From positions 124,001 to 188,000 of the forward strand of contig CAVPJC010000006.1 of the NCBI GenBank assembly GCA_963705155.1: a stretch of DNA of 64,000 nucleotides, in the 5' to 3' direction. Shown one piece after another: positions 38,398 through 47,298 of the stretch (position 1 is the first letter of the stretch; the number at the start of each line of letters is the position of its first letter). The notes under the pieces are model-generated. The model was given only the letters and a program-made list of their open reading frames with translations, was not told the DNA's origin and did no database searches. The translations under genes were made by a program, and so were the position numbers. The DNA comes from CAVPJC01 sp963705155. Its GTDB lineage: Bacteria; Chloroflexota; Anaerolineae; Anaerolineales; UBA4823.

Positions 38398-39900
38398 GTG
38401 TGCACGCAAAGGTTGTCAAGAAAAGCGGAGCCTCGGGTAGGATAGGAGTTTCCGACAACCACCCCAACCGGAGGCTCCAAATGGACTATAACACGGAAGT
38501 CATTAACAGTGCAGCGAGACAACTGGCCGAGATGGTCAAAGAGATGGTGATCCGCCAACAAGAGCGGGGGCAAGGCGCCCTATCCATTGCCCAGATTGAG
38601 ATGGCCATGTGCGGGAGGTAGTACGCCAGATTGGAATGCAGGCGTTGAGCCACTTTTTGAGTGGGATGCAAACCACACCGGCCCTAGAGATTCCTTGTAG
38701 GTGTGGCGGGAGCTTACACTACCAACGCATACGAGAGGCGTCGATCATCAGTGTCTTTGGCAAAACGAGCTACACGCGGGCTGATTATGTGGGTGTGCGT
38801 GTTAGAAAGGCCAAGCGCCGCTGGACGAGCAGTTTGGGTTAGAGCCGGGGGCGGTGACGGCAGGGTTGGCCCAGCTCTTAGCCCTGGCAGGGATTGAGTT
38901 CTCGTATGATCAGAGCCCCAAATGGTTACAAGCCTATCTGCTGTTTGACGTTTCCGCAAACACGGTCCGATCAGAAACTGAGCGGATGGGAGCCTTGCAG
39001 GAAAAGACAGAAGCAGCCCTCATCCAACGCAGCCAGGATGAAACCTATCTCCAAGAACGCCAGCGCCAGCCGGGCCAGGTGGCGCCTCGCCTGTACGGTT
39101 CGATCGATGCGGCCAAAGTGCGCATCGAACCGCGTCGGAAGCAGGGCCAGGCTCCTGAAGAGCACGAAGATTGGCGGGATATGAAAGTGCTGTGCTGGTT
39201 TGAGACCGAAAACGTGCCCCCTGCTGAGCGTTCGGCTCGTCAGCGCAAGCAGGCCGAGCGCAAACAGGTTACCCTGCGTGCCAGGAACCTGTGCTATTTC
39301 TGTGATATTACCGAAGCGGACGATTTCGGCCAACTTCTGTGGGCAACAGGCTGTAGCCTCAAAGCTGACCTGAGCCCAGAATTGATCTTCCTGGGAGATG
39401 GGGCGGTTTGGATTTGGAATTTGGTCGCCAAGTATTACCCCAACGCCATCCAGATTGTGGATTGGTATCATGCCGAAGAACATCTTGAAATCGTCGCCAA
39501 CGCTGCTTTTCCCCAGGGTTCGCATCGAACCCACTGGCTGGATGGGGTCACCCAAGCTTTATGGGAAGGTCAGGTCGAAGATGTCATCGCCGCCTGTGAA
39601 GCCCTGGCTGCCTCTTGCGAGCTCGCCCGCAAAGCCGCCCACTATTTCTATATCCATGCCGAGCGGATGCGCTATGCTCGCTTCCGAGCGGCTGGCTATA
39701 TGATCGGCAGTGGCACGGTCGAGAGTGGCTGTAAGCAGATCGTGACCCAACGACTAAAACTGCCAGGGGCTCAGTGGGAGGTTTCTGGGGCTGTCCAAAC
39801 GGCGAAAGCTCGGGCTGCTTGGCTAAGCGGGCATTGGCAGTCCTTATGCAACCAGCGTTCTGCTCTACCGTTGGCTATCTGACATCTTTTGCGTGCACAC
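38398..39900 (+). mobile_element. ISKra4-like insertion sequence, 1503 bp
   Basis: The left end starts gtgtgcacgcaaaggttgtca and the right end, read backwards, starts gtgtgcacgcaaaagatgtca. The first 13 bases match exactly and 18 of about 21 overall. A 9-bp direct repeat (aagcgggtg) flanks both ends. One transposase gene fills the element. The ends and the target duplication are fresh, which suggests a recent insertion, although the transposase frame is broken. It stands at the junction between the low-GC polysaccharide island and the high-GC chromosome. Confidence 0.92.
38481..39882 (+). pseudogene. ISKra4-like transposase (two frame breaks)
   Basis: About 467 codons from ATG 38481, which has GGAG upstream. 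The N-terminal part carries a zinc-finger-like CRCGG segment. The C-terminal part is intact from about 38845 and has LYGSIDAAKVRIEPR with a catalytic Asp, FLGDGAVWIWNLVAKYYPNA with a second Asp, QIVDWYHAEEHL, and GYMIGSGTVESGCKQIV with the Glu: a DDE fold as in the ISKra4 and related groups. Frames change near 38612 and 38815; at the second place the correct frame also shows a TAG. Either recent decay or sequence errors would explain it. Confidence 0.85.
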
Positions 39901-39909
39901 AAGCGGGTG
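39901..39909. repeat. Right copy of the 9-bp target-site duplication
   Basis: aagcgggtg, identical to 38389-38397, follows directly after the last base of the insertion sequence. Confidence 0.9.
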
Positions 39910-40006
39910 TGTCTGGCCACAAATTGGTGGGCGAAATTGGCTGGCAGGAGCAGGCCCAACCACTGACTCAACTCAGTCCAGCAGCTTCTGCAATTCCATA
40001 TCCCTG

Positions 40007-40660
40007 TCACCCGGCTTTTTCTGCCAGAATTAACTCGCTGGGCACCCCCATTTGCACGATCACTTCACGCTGGCAAACACGAAAGCCCAACTCTTCTGCC
40101 AGGTGGGCTAACTGGAGCGGACGGCAGCCGCCGCAAACCAGCGGACTGAACCGGTAGGCCAGCTTCCAGGCGCTAACAAGCAGCCGGCTTGCCGGGGTGC
40201 AGCCCTCTGTCAGGCTCAGCAGCACCAGGCTCCCCGCTGGCCTGAGCACCCGCCAGAAGCAGCCCAGTACAGCCGGTAAATCTTGTGCGGGAAGCAAATC
40301 CAAAACATAAGTGCAAATCAGGCTGTCAAAACTCTCCGGAGCGTACGGAAGCCAGCGGGCATCGGCTTGCAAGAGCGGGGAAGCGCTGCGCCGCGCGGCC
40401 AGCTTCGCCATGACAAGCGAGGCATCCAACCCGTGAGCCTGGCCGCCGGGTGATACCGCCCTGGTCAGATGGCGATGCTCCAGGCCTGTGCCACAGCCAA
40501 CGTTGAGCAGGCGCTGCCCCGGGGCTGGCGCGAGAAGCTGCATGGCGCGGCGTTTGGAGCGCGCCTCGAAAAGCATAAACCAATCATAGAAGCCGCCAAG
40601 CCGATCATACAGGCGCAGAATGTCCGGCGTATCGGCAGCCGATGGGCCCGGGTTTGCCAT
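40007..40660 (-). CDS. Class I SAM-dependent methyltransferase
   Basis: 217 residues from ATG 40660. Motif I LLNVGCGTGLEHRHL (about 49-63), a DAS acidic residue after it (HGLDASLVMAKLA), motif II/III ADARWLPYAPESFDSLIC and LRPAGSLVLLSLTEG show a Methyltransf_11/25-type fold. The N-terminal RLYDRLGGFYDWFMLFE resembles the UbiE/phospholipid methyltransferase group. The substrate is unknown. It is transcribed away from the acyl-CoA synthetase gene. Its GC content is high, unlike the island, so it belongs to the core chromosome. Confidence 0.85.
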   Translation of the reverse strand: MANPGPSAADTPDILRLYDRLGGFYDWFMLFEARSKRRAMQLLAPAPGQRLLNVGCGTGLEHRHLTRAVSPGGQAHGLDASLVMAKLAARRSASPLLQADARWLPYAPESFDSLICTYVLDLLPAQDLPAVLGCFWRVLRPAGSLVLLSLTEGCTPASRLLVSAWKLAYRFSPLVCGGCRPLQLAHLAEELGFRVCQREVIVQMGVPSELILAEKAG

Positions 40661-40680
40661 GCGCCCATTGTACAACCAAA

Positions 40681-40709
40681 TTCAACGGCATGCACAGGGA
40701 TGATATAAT
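40681..40709 (+). promoter_or_regulatory. Promoter of the acyl-CoA synthetase operon
   Basis: TTCAAC at 40681-40686, 17 bases, TATAAT at 40704-40709, which is 28 bases before the ATG at 40737. AGAAGGAGG lies just before that start. Confidence 0.65.
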
Positions 40710-40736
40710 CGCGGCACGTCCAGAAGGAGGCACGGC

Positions 40737-42692
40737 ATGAGCGAATCGTTCGATTTTGGCGGGCCGGTCGTTTGGCGCCCTTCCCCCGAAACCATCGAAA
40801 ACGCCAACCTCACCCATTTCATGCGCCGCCACGCAATTGGCAGCTACGATGAGCTGATGCTCCGCTCCACGCAGGATATTGCCTGGTTCACCAGCGCCGT
40901 GCTGGAATACCTGGATATCCGCTTCTACACGCCATATTCGCAGGTTGTCGATCTCTCGCGTGGGATCGCCTGGCCGCGCTGGTGTGTCGATGGAAAGCTG
41001 AACATTATCCACAACTGCCTGGATAAATACGCGGGAACGCCCACCGAGCAGCAGCCAGCCGTGATCTGGGAGGGCGAGGAGGGGGCGGTGCGCCGGCTCA
41101 CCTATGGCGAGCTGCAGCGCAGGGTTTGCCAGGCCGCCAACGCGCTGCGCAGCCTGGGGCTTGGGAAGGGCGATGCGGTTGGCCTGTTTATGCCCATGAC
41201 CCCCGAAATCGTCATCGCCCTGCTGGCGATTGTAAAAATCGGCGGCATCATCCTGCCGCTGTTCTCGGGCTACGGCGTGGGGGCAGTCGCTTCCCGCCTG
41301 GTCGATGCAGGCGCCCGGGCGCTTTTCACCGCCGATGGCTTCCTGCGCCGCGGTAAAGTGGTGGAAATGAAACCGGTCGCCGATGAAGCCGCGGCCCAGG
41401 TTCCCGGTCTGGCCCATATGATCGTCCTGAACCGCCTCGGCTTGTCCGCGCCTATGACCCCCGGGCGCGATCACTGGTGGCATGAGCTGGTCGAGATCCA
41501 GCCCGATCAGGCCGAAACCGAGATCACCTCTGCAGAAGACCCATTGATGATCATCTACACCTCCGGCACATCGGGCAAACCCAAGGGAGCCGTGCATACA
41601 CACTGCGGTTTTCCGGTCAAAGTGGCCCAGGATATGGCCTTTGGCGCCGACCTGCACCCCGGGCAGGTGATCTATTGGATGACCGATATGGGCTGGATGA
41701 TGGGCCCGTGGCTGGTTTTTGGCTCGTTGCTGCTGCGCGGGACCCTTCTGGTGTATGATGGCGCCCCAGATTTTCCCGGTCCCGACCGGTTGTGGTCATT
41801 GGTGGAACGCCATCAGATCAACATCCTGGGCGTCTCCCCCACCCTGGTGCGTGCGCTCATACCGCACGGCGAAGAGCCATTCCGCAAGCACGAACTTAGC
41901 TCGCTGCGCTCTTTCGTATCCACCGGTGAGCCGTGGAACCCCGATCCGTGGATGTGGTTGTTTGAAAAAGTGGGCGGCGGACGGTTACCGATCATCAATT
42001 ACTCCGGCGGCACCGAAATTTCTGGTGGGATCGTGATGGGCAATCCACTCCTGATGATTAAACCATGCGCTTTTTCCGCCCCCTGCCCGGGAATGGCAGC
42101 CGATGTGGTGGACGAACACGGCCAACCGGTGCGCGGCCAGGTGGGCGAGCTGGTGGTGCGCCTCCCCTGGATTGGCATGACGCGCGGTTTCTGGAAAGAC
42201 CCGCAGCGCTACGAAGACACCTATTGGTCGCGCTGGAAGGATGTCTGGGTGCATGGCGATTTCGCGGCAGTGGATGAGGATGGCATGTGGTACATCCTGG
42301 GCCGCTCCGATGACACCATCAAAGTTGCCGGTAAGCGCCTGGGGCCTGCTGAAATCGAATCGATCCTGGTGGGCCACCCATCTGTCATGGAAGCTGCCGC
42401 CATCGGCGTTCCCGATGAAATAAAGGGCAGCGAGGTGGTGGCCTTTGTAGTGCTCCAACCCGGGAGCCAGCCCGTAGAAGGCCTGCGCCGCGAGCTGCGT
42501 GCATTGGTCGGGAAGACCCTGGGAAAACCTCTGGCGCCGCGCGAGATCATCTTTGTAAGCGATCTACCCAAAACGCGCAACGCCAAGGTGATGCGCCGCA
42601 TCATCCGCTCTGCTTACCTGGGAGAGGACGCCGGTGATACCACCTCTCTGGTGAACCCAGAGATTGTTGAAGAAATTCGACGGACGCATTGA
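40737..42692 (+). CDS. AMP-forming acyl-CoA (acetyl-CoA) synthetase
   Basis: 651 residues, the usual size of acetyl-CoA synthetase. The ANL family motifs are all visible: IIYTSGTSGKPKGAVHTH (A3, about 268-285), NYSGGTEISGG (A5), WVHGDFAAVDEDGMWYILGR (A7/A8 with the hinge Asp) and the catalytic lysine near the end in KTRNAKVMRR. The acceptor pocket resembles short-chain synthetases such as acetyl- or propionyl-CoA synthetase. It converts an acid, ATP and CoA to the acyl-CoA, AMP and pyrophosphate. It heads a run that also has a thioesterase and an acyl-CoA dehydrogenase, so fatty- or organic-acid catabolism is likely. Confidence 0.92.
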   Translation: MSESFDFGGPVVWRPSPETIENANLTHFMRRHAIGSYDELMLRSTQDIAWFTSAVLEYLDIRFYTPYSQVVDLSRGIAWPRWCVDGKLNIIHNCLDKYAGTPTEQQPAVIWEGEEGAVRRLTYGELQRRVCQAANALRSLGLGKGDAVGLFMPMTPEIVIALLAIVKIGGIILPLFSGYGVGAVASRLVDAGARALFTADGFLRRGKVVEMKPVADEAAAQVPGLAHMIVLNRLGLSAPMTPGRDHWWHELVEIQPDQAETEITSAEDPLMIIYTSGTSGKPKGAVHTHCGFPVKVAQDMAFGADLHPGQVIYWMTDMGWMMGPWLVFGSLLLRGTLLVYDGAPDFPGPDRLWSLVERHQINILGVSPTLVRALIPHGEEPFRKHELSSLRSFVSTGEPWNPDPWMWLFEKVGGGRLPIINYSGGTEISGGIVMGNPLLMIKPCAFSAPCPGMAADVVDEHGQPVRGQVGELVVRLPWIGMTRGFWKDPQRYEDTYWSRWKDVWVHGDFAAVDEDGMWYILGRSDDTIKVAGKRLGPAEIESILVGHPSVMEAAAIGVPDEIKGSEVVAFVVLQPGSQPVEGLRRELRALVGKTLGKPLAPREIIFVSDLPKTRNAKVMRRIIRSAYLGEDAGDTTSLVNPEIVEEIRRTH

Positions 42693-42738
42693 GATACATC
42701 CAGTATTCGCATCAGGCATTTTTCAACGAAGGAGATCG

Positions 42739-43842
42739 ATGACAGACCCACGCATTCAAAAATTGGCTCAGGTGCTGGTCCATTATTCGCTGGACATAAA
42801 GCCCGGTCAGCAATTCAGTCTGCGCACCAACCCGCTGGCCGATGAGCTGACCCTGGCAGTATATGCCGAAGCCATCCAGGCCGGGGCGCACATCTTCGTT
42901 CAAAACCAGGTACCCGGCGTCGAGGAGATCTTCTTCAAGCACGCCTCCGATGCTCAACTGGATTTCATTTCGCCCATTCGCAAGATGGTCACCGAGAGTT
43001 TTGATGCGGTGCTATCAATCGGCGCCGAGTTCAACACCCGCTCGCTGAGCGGCGCCAACCCAGAGCGCCTGGCTCGCTCCCGTAAAGCCGGGGCTGCTCT
43101 CAGCAAGCTGTACATGCAGCGTGCGGCGCGCAACGAGCTGCGCTGGTGCTATACTGAATTCCCCACCCAGGCCAGCGCCCAGGAAGCCGATATGAGCCTG
43201 AGCGATTATACCGAATTCGTTTTCGGCGCCGGCCTGCTCGATCTGCCCGATCCGGTGGCAGCCTGGAAAGAAGAAGGCGTGCACCAGCAGCGCCTGATCG
43301 ACTGGTTGAAAGGTCGCGACCAGGTGGTTCTCAACGGCAGCAATGTTGATTTGCAGCTCTCCATTAAAGATCGCGTCTTTGTACCGGCAGATGGCAAGTA
43401 CAACTTCCCCGATGGCGAAATCTTCACCGGGCCGGTGGAGTCTTCGGCCAACGGCTGGATTCGTTTCCGCTACCCTGGCATCTACGATGGGCGGGAAGTG
43501 ACCGATATTGAGCTGTGGTTCGAAGCCGGCAAGGTCGTCCGGGAGAAAGCCAGCAAAGGACAGGACCTGCTGACTGCCTTGCTCAATACCGACAGCGGCT
43601 CGCGCTACCTGGGAGAATGGGGCATCGGCACAAACTACGGCATCCAGCGCTTCACGAAAAATATGCTTTTTGATGAAAAGATCGGCGGAACCATCCACCT
43701 GGCGGTGGGCGCCGGTTACCCTGAAACTGGCAGCATAAACAATTCTGGCCTGCACTGGGATATGCTCTGCGATATGGCCGAGAGCGAGATACTGGTGGAC
43801 GGCGAGTTATTCTATAAGGATGGCAAACCCGCCGTTGGCTGA
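42739..43842 (+). CDS. M29 family aminopeptidase
   Basis: 367 residues from ATG 42739, which has AAGGAG seven bases upstream. Start pattern IQKLAQVLVHYSLDIKPGQ and the C-terminal metal site region fit the thermophilic aminopeptidase family (AmpS/PepS): FPDGEIFTGPVESSANGWIRF near residue 235-255, LGEWGIGTNYGI and HLAVGAGYPETGS, with conserved Glu, His and Asp ligands. It releases N-terminal amino acids with two metal ions. It is in the same direction as the synthetase gene and 46 bases behind it. Confidence 0.9.
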   Translation: MTDPRIQKLAQVLVHYSLDIKPGQQFSLRTNPLADELTLAVYAEAIQAGAHIFVQNQVPGVEEIFFKHASDAQLDFISPIRKMVTESFDAVLSIGAEFNTRSLSGANPERLARSRKAGAALSKLYMQRAARNELRWCYTEFPTQASAQEADMSLSDYTEFVFGAGLLDLPDPVAAWKEEGVHQQRLIDWLKGRDQVVLNGSNVDLQLSIKDRVFVPADGKYNFPDGEIFTGPVESSANGWIRFRYPGIYDGREVTDIELWFEAGKVVREKASKGQDLLTALLNTDSGSRYLGEWGIGTNYGIQRFTKNMLFDEKIGGTIHLAVGAGYPETGSINNSGLHWDMLCDMAESEILVDGELFYKDGKPAVG

Positions 43843-43845
43843 GGC

Positions 43846-44292
43846 ATGGCGCTGATCGAAAAGGTATACGCATACATTACTCGCGGAAACCGGCTGCTGG
43901 TCTTTCGCCACACCCGCTTCCCGGAGGCGGGCATCCAGGTGCCTGGCGGGACACTGGAGGCAGGTGAGGCGCCATCGAGCGGGGCTTTGCGCGAAGCCGA
44001 GGAAGAGAGCGGACTGATGGGGTTACGGCTGCGGCGCTTTTTGGGCGTGCAAGAGCTGGATATGACCCCCTACGGTCTGGATCAGGTTCATCGGCGCTTC
44101 TTTTATCATCTGGGGCTGGACGGCGCAGCGCCCGAAACCTGGATTCACTACGAGATGAATCCATCAGACGGCGAACCCACGCCCATCGAATATGAATTTT
44201 TCTGGGCCGATTTGCCGGACGGCGTGCCGCCGCTCGCCGGCAGGCAAGACAAATTATTAAGCAAACTCAACATTCAGGCAGGTGCAATTTGA
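43846..44292 (+). CDS. Nudix hydrolase
   Basis: 148 residues. The Nudix box reads GGTLEAGEAPSSGALREAEEESGL (about 34-57), with every conserved position present: G, E, the REAEEESG core. The N-terminal strand VYAYITRGNRLLVFRH and the C-terminal EYEFFWADLPDG are normal for the fold. It cleaves a nucleoside diphosphate linked to some other group; the substrate cannot be told. It begins three bases after the aminopeptidase stop and its own stop overlaps the next start. Confidence 0.88.
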   Translation: MALIEKVYAYITRGNRLLVFRHTRFPEAGIQVPGGTLEAGEAPSSGALREAEEESGLMGLRLRRFLGVQELDMTPYGLDQVHRRFFYHLGLDGAAPETWIHYEMNPSDGEPTPIEYEFFWADLPDGVPPLAGRQDKLLSKLNIQAGAI

Positions 44293-44758
44293 CCACACTG
44301 GCCTTCCAGGATTATTATCCCAATTCCCTCAGCCTTTGTTATGGCTGCGGGCGGCTGAACGAACACGGATTGCAGATCAAGAGCTACTGGGATGGTGAGG
44401 AAAGCGTATGCCATTTCCGGCCGCGCCCCTATCACACCGCCATCGCCGGCTATGTTTACGGCGGGTTGATCGCATCGCTGATCGACTGCCATTCCACAGG
44501 CACCGCCGCGGCAGCCGCCTACCCGCGGAAGGCCGCAGTATGGATAGCCTGCCGGCTTTTCGCTTTCTCACAGCCGCGCTGCATGTTGACTACCTGCGCC
44601 CCACCCCCATCGATGTCGTGCTGGAAATCCGCGCCAGCGTTAAAGAAATCAAAGGGCGCAAAGTGATCGTGGCGTCAACATTATCGGCGGGCGGGGAGAT
44701 CTGCGCCCGCGGTGAAGTGGTGACCGTACGGCTTCCCGATCACCTTGTGGTGGAATGA
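44289..44758 (+). CDS. PaaI-like thioesterase, hotdog fold (one frameshift)
   Basis: About 156 residues from a TTG start at 44289 that overlaps the Nudix stop. The first part has LCYGCGRLNEHGLQIKSYW and AGYVYGGLIASLIDCHSTGTA, the PaaI/4HBT pattern with the catalytic Gly-Gly-xx-Ala-x-xx-Asp region. After a frame change near 44550-44560 the rest continues as FLTAALHVDYLRPTPIDVVLEIRA and EIKGRKVIVASTLSAGG. It should hydrolyse an acyl-CoA. Its place next to a synthetase and a dehydrogenase supports a role in acyl-CoA balance. Confidence 0.82.
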
Positions 44759-44914
44759 CCGCAACCGCAACCGCGCGAACACCAGCAGGCAAGCCGCGCC
44801 AGATCGGTACCAAGTCGGCGTGAAACTGGGCTGCATTTCTTATATAATTGATCTAAAGCTCAGATTATTGAAACCCCGTTACGACAACCCACCCGGGTGG
44901 AAGGAGCGTTCTGT

Positions 44915-45154
44915 ATGCCCCTCTCATTACTGGATGAAAGCCTGAAAGTAGATATCTTTTTCGAAGAGCCCGATTGCGAATTCGACGACAACATTTGCAT
45001 TTCTTTTGTGGAAACCTGCCCGGATGAGGAGAAAGTCTTCATCCACGATGAGACCAATATCTTCCTCACGCCCGAGCAAGCTGAAAAATTTGCCGACGAA
45101 TTATTGCAGGCGGCTAAGAACAGCCGGCAGGCCCGCCGCGAAAAATGCGGTTAG
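44915..45154 (+). CDS. Small acidic protein of unknown function
   Basis: 79 residues from ATG 44915, chosen because AAGGAG stands eight bases before. Strongly acidic in the first two-thirds (FEEPDCEFDDN, CPDEEKVFIHDETN) with a short helix at the end (PEQAEKFADELLQAAKN). Two cysteines are spaced widely. No family recognised. A TATAAT at 44843-44848 in the gap before it could be its own promoter. The zinc-ribbon gene follows after 13 bases. Confidence 0.6.
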   Translation: MPLSLLDESLKVDIFFEEPDCEFDDNICISFVETCPDEEKVFIHDETNIFLTPEQAEKFADELLQAAKNSRQARREKCG

Positions 45155-45167
45155 TTAACATATCGCC

Positions 45168-45437
45168 ATGCCCGACTGGTGTCCCAAATGCCATGCCATG
45201 CTGCCCCCGGACCTGGAAAACTGCCCGAGCTGCGGGGCGCGCCTGGGCAAATCTGGGGCTGCGTCACTGGACAGCACGGAAGGCCCGCCACCCATCGGTG
45301 GAAGGGAGATCGCCTCGCTGAGCCTTTATATCATCGGGATTGCCGCCATCCCCATCCTCCTGGCGGTCGTCATCGGCATTCTCTGCATATTGGTGGGGAG
45401 TCGAAATTTAAAAGGAGAAGACCGGCATGGATTTTGA
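45168..45437 (+). CDS. Zinc-ribbon membrane protein
   Basis: 89 residues. A CxxC-x(n)-CxxC zinc ribbon at the start (WCPKCHAML, CPSCGARLG; residues 4-26) and one membrane helix (about 51-76, YIIGIAAIPILLAVVIGILCILVG by pieces). The tail is short. Such proteins are common in this phylum and mostly uncharacterised. Its last 11 bases overlap the start of the acyl-CoA dehydrogenase gene, so the two are coupled. Confidence 0.75.
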   Translation: MPDWCPKCHAMLPPDLENCPSCGARLGKSGAASLDSTEGPPPIGGREIASLSLYIIGIAAIPILLAVVIGILCILVGSRNLKGEDRHGF

Positions 45438-46575
45438 GCTGAACGACGAGCAGCGCATGTGGCAGGCCGCCGTGCATAACTTTGTGGCAGCCGAAGTGAA
45501 ACCCCGGGCGCGTGAGGTGGATGAGACTGGCGAATTCAACTGGGACGGCAGCGCGAAAAATGGGCCCGTTAGGGCTGCTGGGGTTGAATGTCCCGGAGGA
45601 ATACGGCGGAGCCGGGGTGGATGCGGTCAGCGCAGCCATCGCGATTGAAGAATTGGGCTGGGGCTGCGGCAGCACCGCCCTGGCGATATCCGCCCACAAT
45701 GGCCTGGGCTGCGCCCCGCTGGCGCTGTTCGGGTCGCAGGCGCTTAAGCAGCAGTTCCTCCGCCCGCCGCCAGCGGTCAGGGCAAACTGGCTGCCCTGGC
45801 CCTCACCGAGCCGGGCGCCGGCTCGGATTTGAAGGGCGGCGTAAGCATGCGCGCCCACCGCGATGGCGATGACTGGGTGATCAACGGGACGAAAATGTGG
45901 TGTACAAATGCCAGCATCGCCGATTTTATCGTCACCCTGGTGCGCAGCGACCCGGCTGGCGGTTCCAATTCGCTCAGCATGCTGCTCGTGCCCACCGTCT
46001 CCCCCGGGCTGCACATCGCTCCGCCCGAAAAGAAGATGGGGCTGAAAGGCTCACCCACGCATGCCGTTACCTACGAAGATGTGCGTATCCCTGTGGAATA
46101 TATGATCGGCCCGGTGGGGAAAGGCCTGCAGCAGACCCTGGCCGTGCTGGATGGCGGGCGCATCGGCATTGCAGCCCTGTCGGTGGGACTGGCGCAGGCG
46201 GCTTTGGAGGCCGCCCTGGACTATGCCCGCGAGCGCCAGGCCTTCGGGCAGCCAATTGCCAGCTACGAAGCCATTCAATGGATGCTGGCCGAAGCAGCCA
46301 CCGAAATCCACGCCGCCCGGCTGATGGTGCGTCACTGCGCCTGGCTTAAAGCCCAACAGCGTCCCTTTGGCAAGGAAGCTGCCATGGCCAAAATGTTCGC
46401 CAGCGAGATGGCTGAGCGCGTATGCCGCAATGCCATCCAGGTGCACGGCGGTTACGGCTACAGCCGCGAATACCCGGTGGAGCGCATCTACCGGGATGCG
46501 CGCCTGATGACGATTGGCGAAGGCACCAGCGAGATTCAACGGCTGGTGATCGCCAGGCACATTTTGCAAAATTGA
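45427..46575 (+). CDS. Acyl-CoA dehydrogenase (two compensating frameshifts)
   Basis: 383 residues in total, normal for the family. Start MDFELNDEQRMWQAAVHNFV; after a slip near 45560, GLLGLNVPEEYGGAGVD; after a second near 45770, LTEPGAGSDLKGG, the FAD/substrate motif; then WVINGTKMWCTNAS. The last half is intact: ARERQAFGQPIASYEAIQ, the substrate-side RLMVRHCAWL, QVHGGYGYSREYPVERIYRDARL and IGEGTSEIQRLVIARHIL, which contains the catalytic glutamate region. It oxidises an acyl-CoA to the 2-enoyl-CoA with FAD and passes electrons to ETF. Last gene of this run. Confidence 0.88.
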
Positions 46576-46576
46576 C

Positions 46577-46608
46577 AAAAAAAAGAGCACCCAAGCGGGT
46601 GCTCTTTC
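46577..46608. terminator. Hairpin terminator between convergent genes
   Basis: aaagagcaccc, a four-base loop, gggtgctcttt, with A-run before and TTT-rich after. It closes the acyl-CoA dehydrogenase transcript (+) and the lepB transcript (-). Confidence 0.9.
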
Positions 46609-46622
46609 TGGTTTTCCTGCCA

Positions 46623-47222
46623 TCACTTTTCGGCGGCTACCGCAGTGGCCTGGTTGAGCATTTTCCATTCACTCGGCGGCCAGTACACCACTTCGGCCTT
46701 GCCGATCACATTTTCCAGAGGCACCATGCCCCAACTGTGTGAATCGGAAGAGCTGTTGCGGTTATCTCCCAGCACAAACAGCGAGTTTTCTGGCACGGTC
46801 CAGGTACCCTGATAGCTGGGCGGGGCTGAGATGTATGGCTCGACCAGGGCGTCGCCGTTCACCAGCACCTTGCCGTTATTCACATGCACCTCGTCACCCG
46901 GCAGGCCGATCACGCGCTTGATATACGGCTCCCGGTCTGGATCAGGCGGGTAGCGGAAGACAATCACATCGCCGCGCCCGGCGCTGCCCACTTTGTAGGC
47001 AATTTTGTTGACGATCACGAAATCGCCCGCATACAGGGTGGGCTGCATGCTGATGGATTCGATGCGGATGCGGGCGGATATCGCATTGATCCCCAGGAAC
47101 AACAGCAGTGATAGAAGCACCGTCTCAATGACATCGCGGATGAAACGCCGGACCCCACCGCCACGATCTTCCTGGGGCTGCACATCGGGGTCGGGAATCA
47201 ACTCGGAACGAAAATTATCCAT
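46623..47222 (-). CDS. lepB: Signal peptidase I
   Basis: 199 residues. An N-terminal cytoplasmic part and one membrane helix (about 34-51), then the catalytic serine Ser58 in ESISMQPTLY and the lysine Lys102 in YIKRVIGLPGDEV. Box E (FVLGDNRNSSSDSHSWGMV) follows. It removes signal peptides from exported proteins at the outer face of the membrane. TATAAT on the minus strand at 47245-47240 is a likely -10 box for it. Alone in its transcript, as far as can be seen. Confidence 0.95.
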   Translation of the reverse strand: MDNFRSELIPDPDVQPQEDRGGGVRRFIRDVIETVLLSLLLFLGINAISARIRIESISMQPTLYAGDFVIVNKIAYKVGSAGRGDVIVFRYPPDPDREPYIKRVIGLPGDEVHVNNGKVLVNGDALVEPYISAPPSYQGTWTVPENSLFVLGDNRNSSSDSHSWGMVPLENVIGKAEVVYWPPSEWKMLNQATAVAAEK

Positions 47223-47298
47223 AAATAACCTCAGCTATGATTATACCCCCGGCTGAAAACCTTTGTATACAGGACGATAGTATGATCTTAGCGAACTC

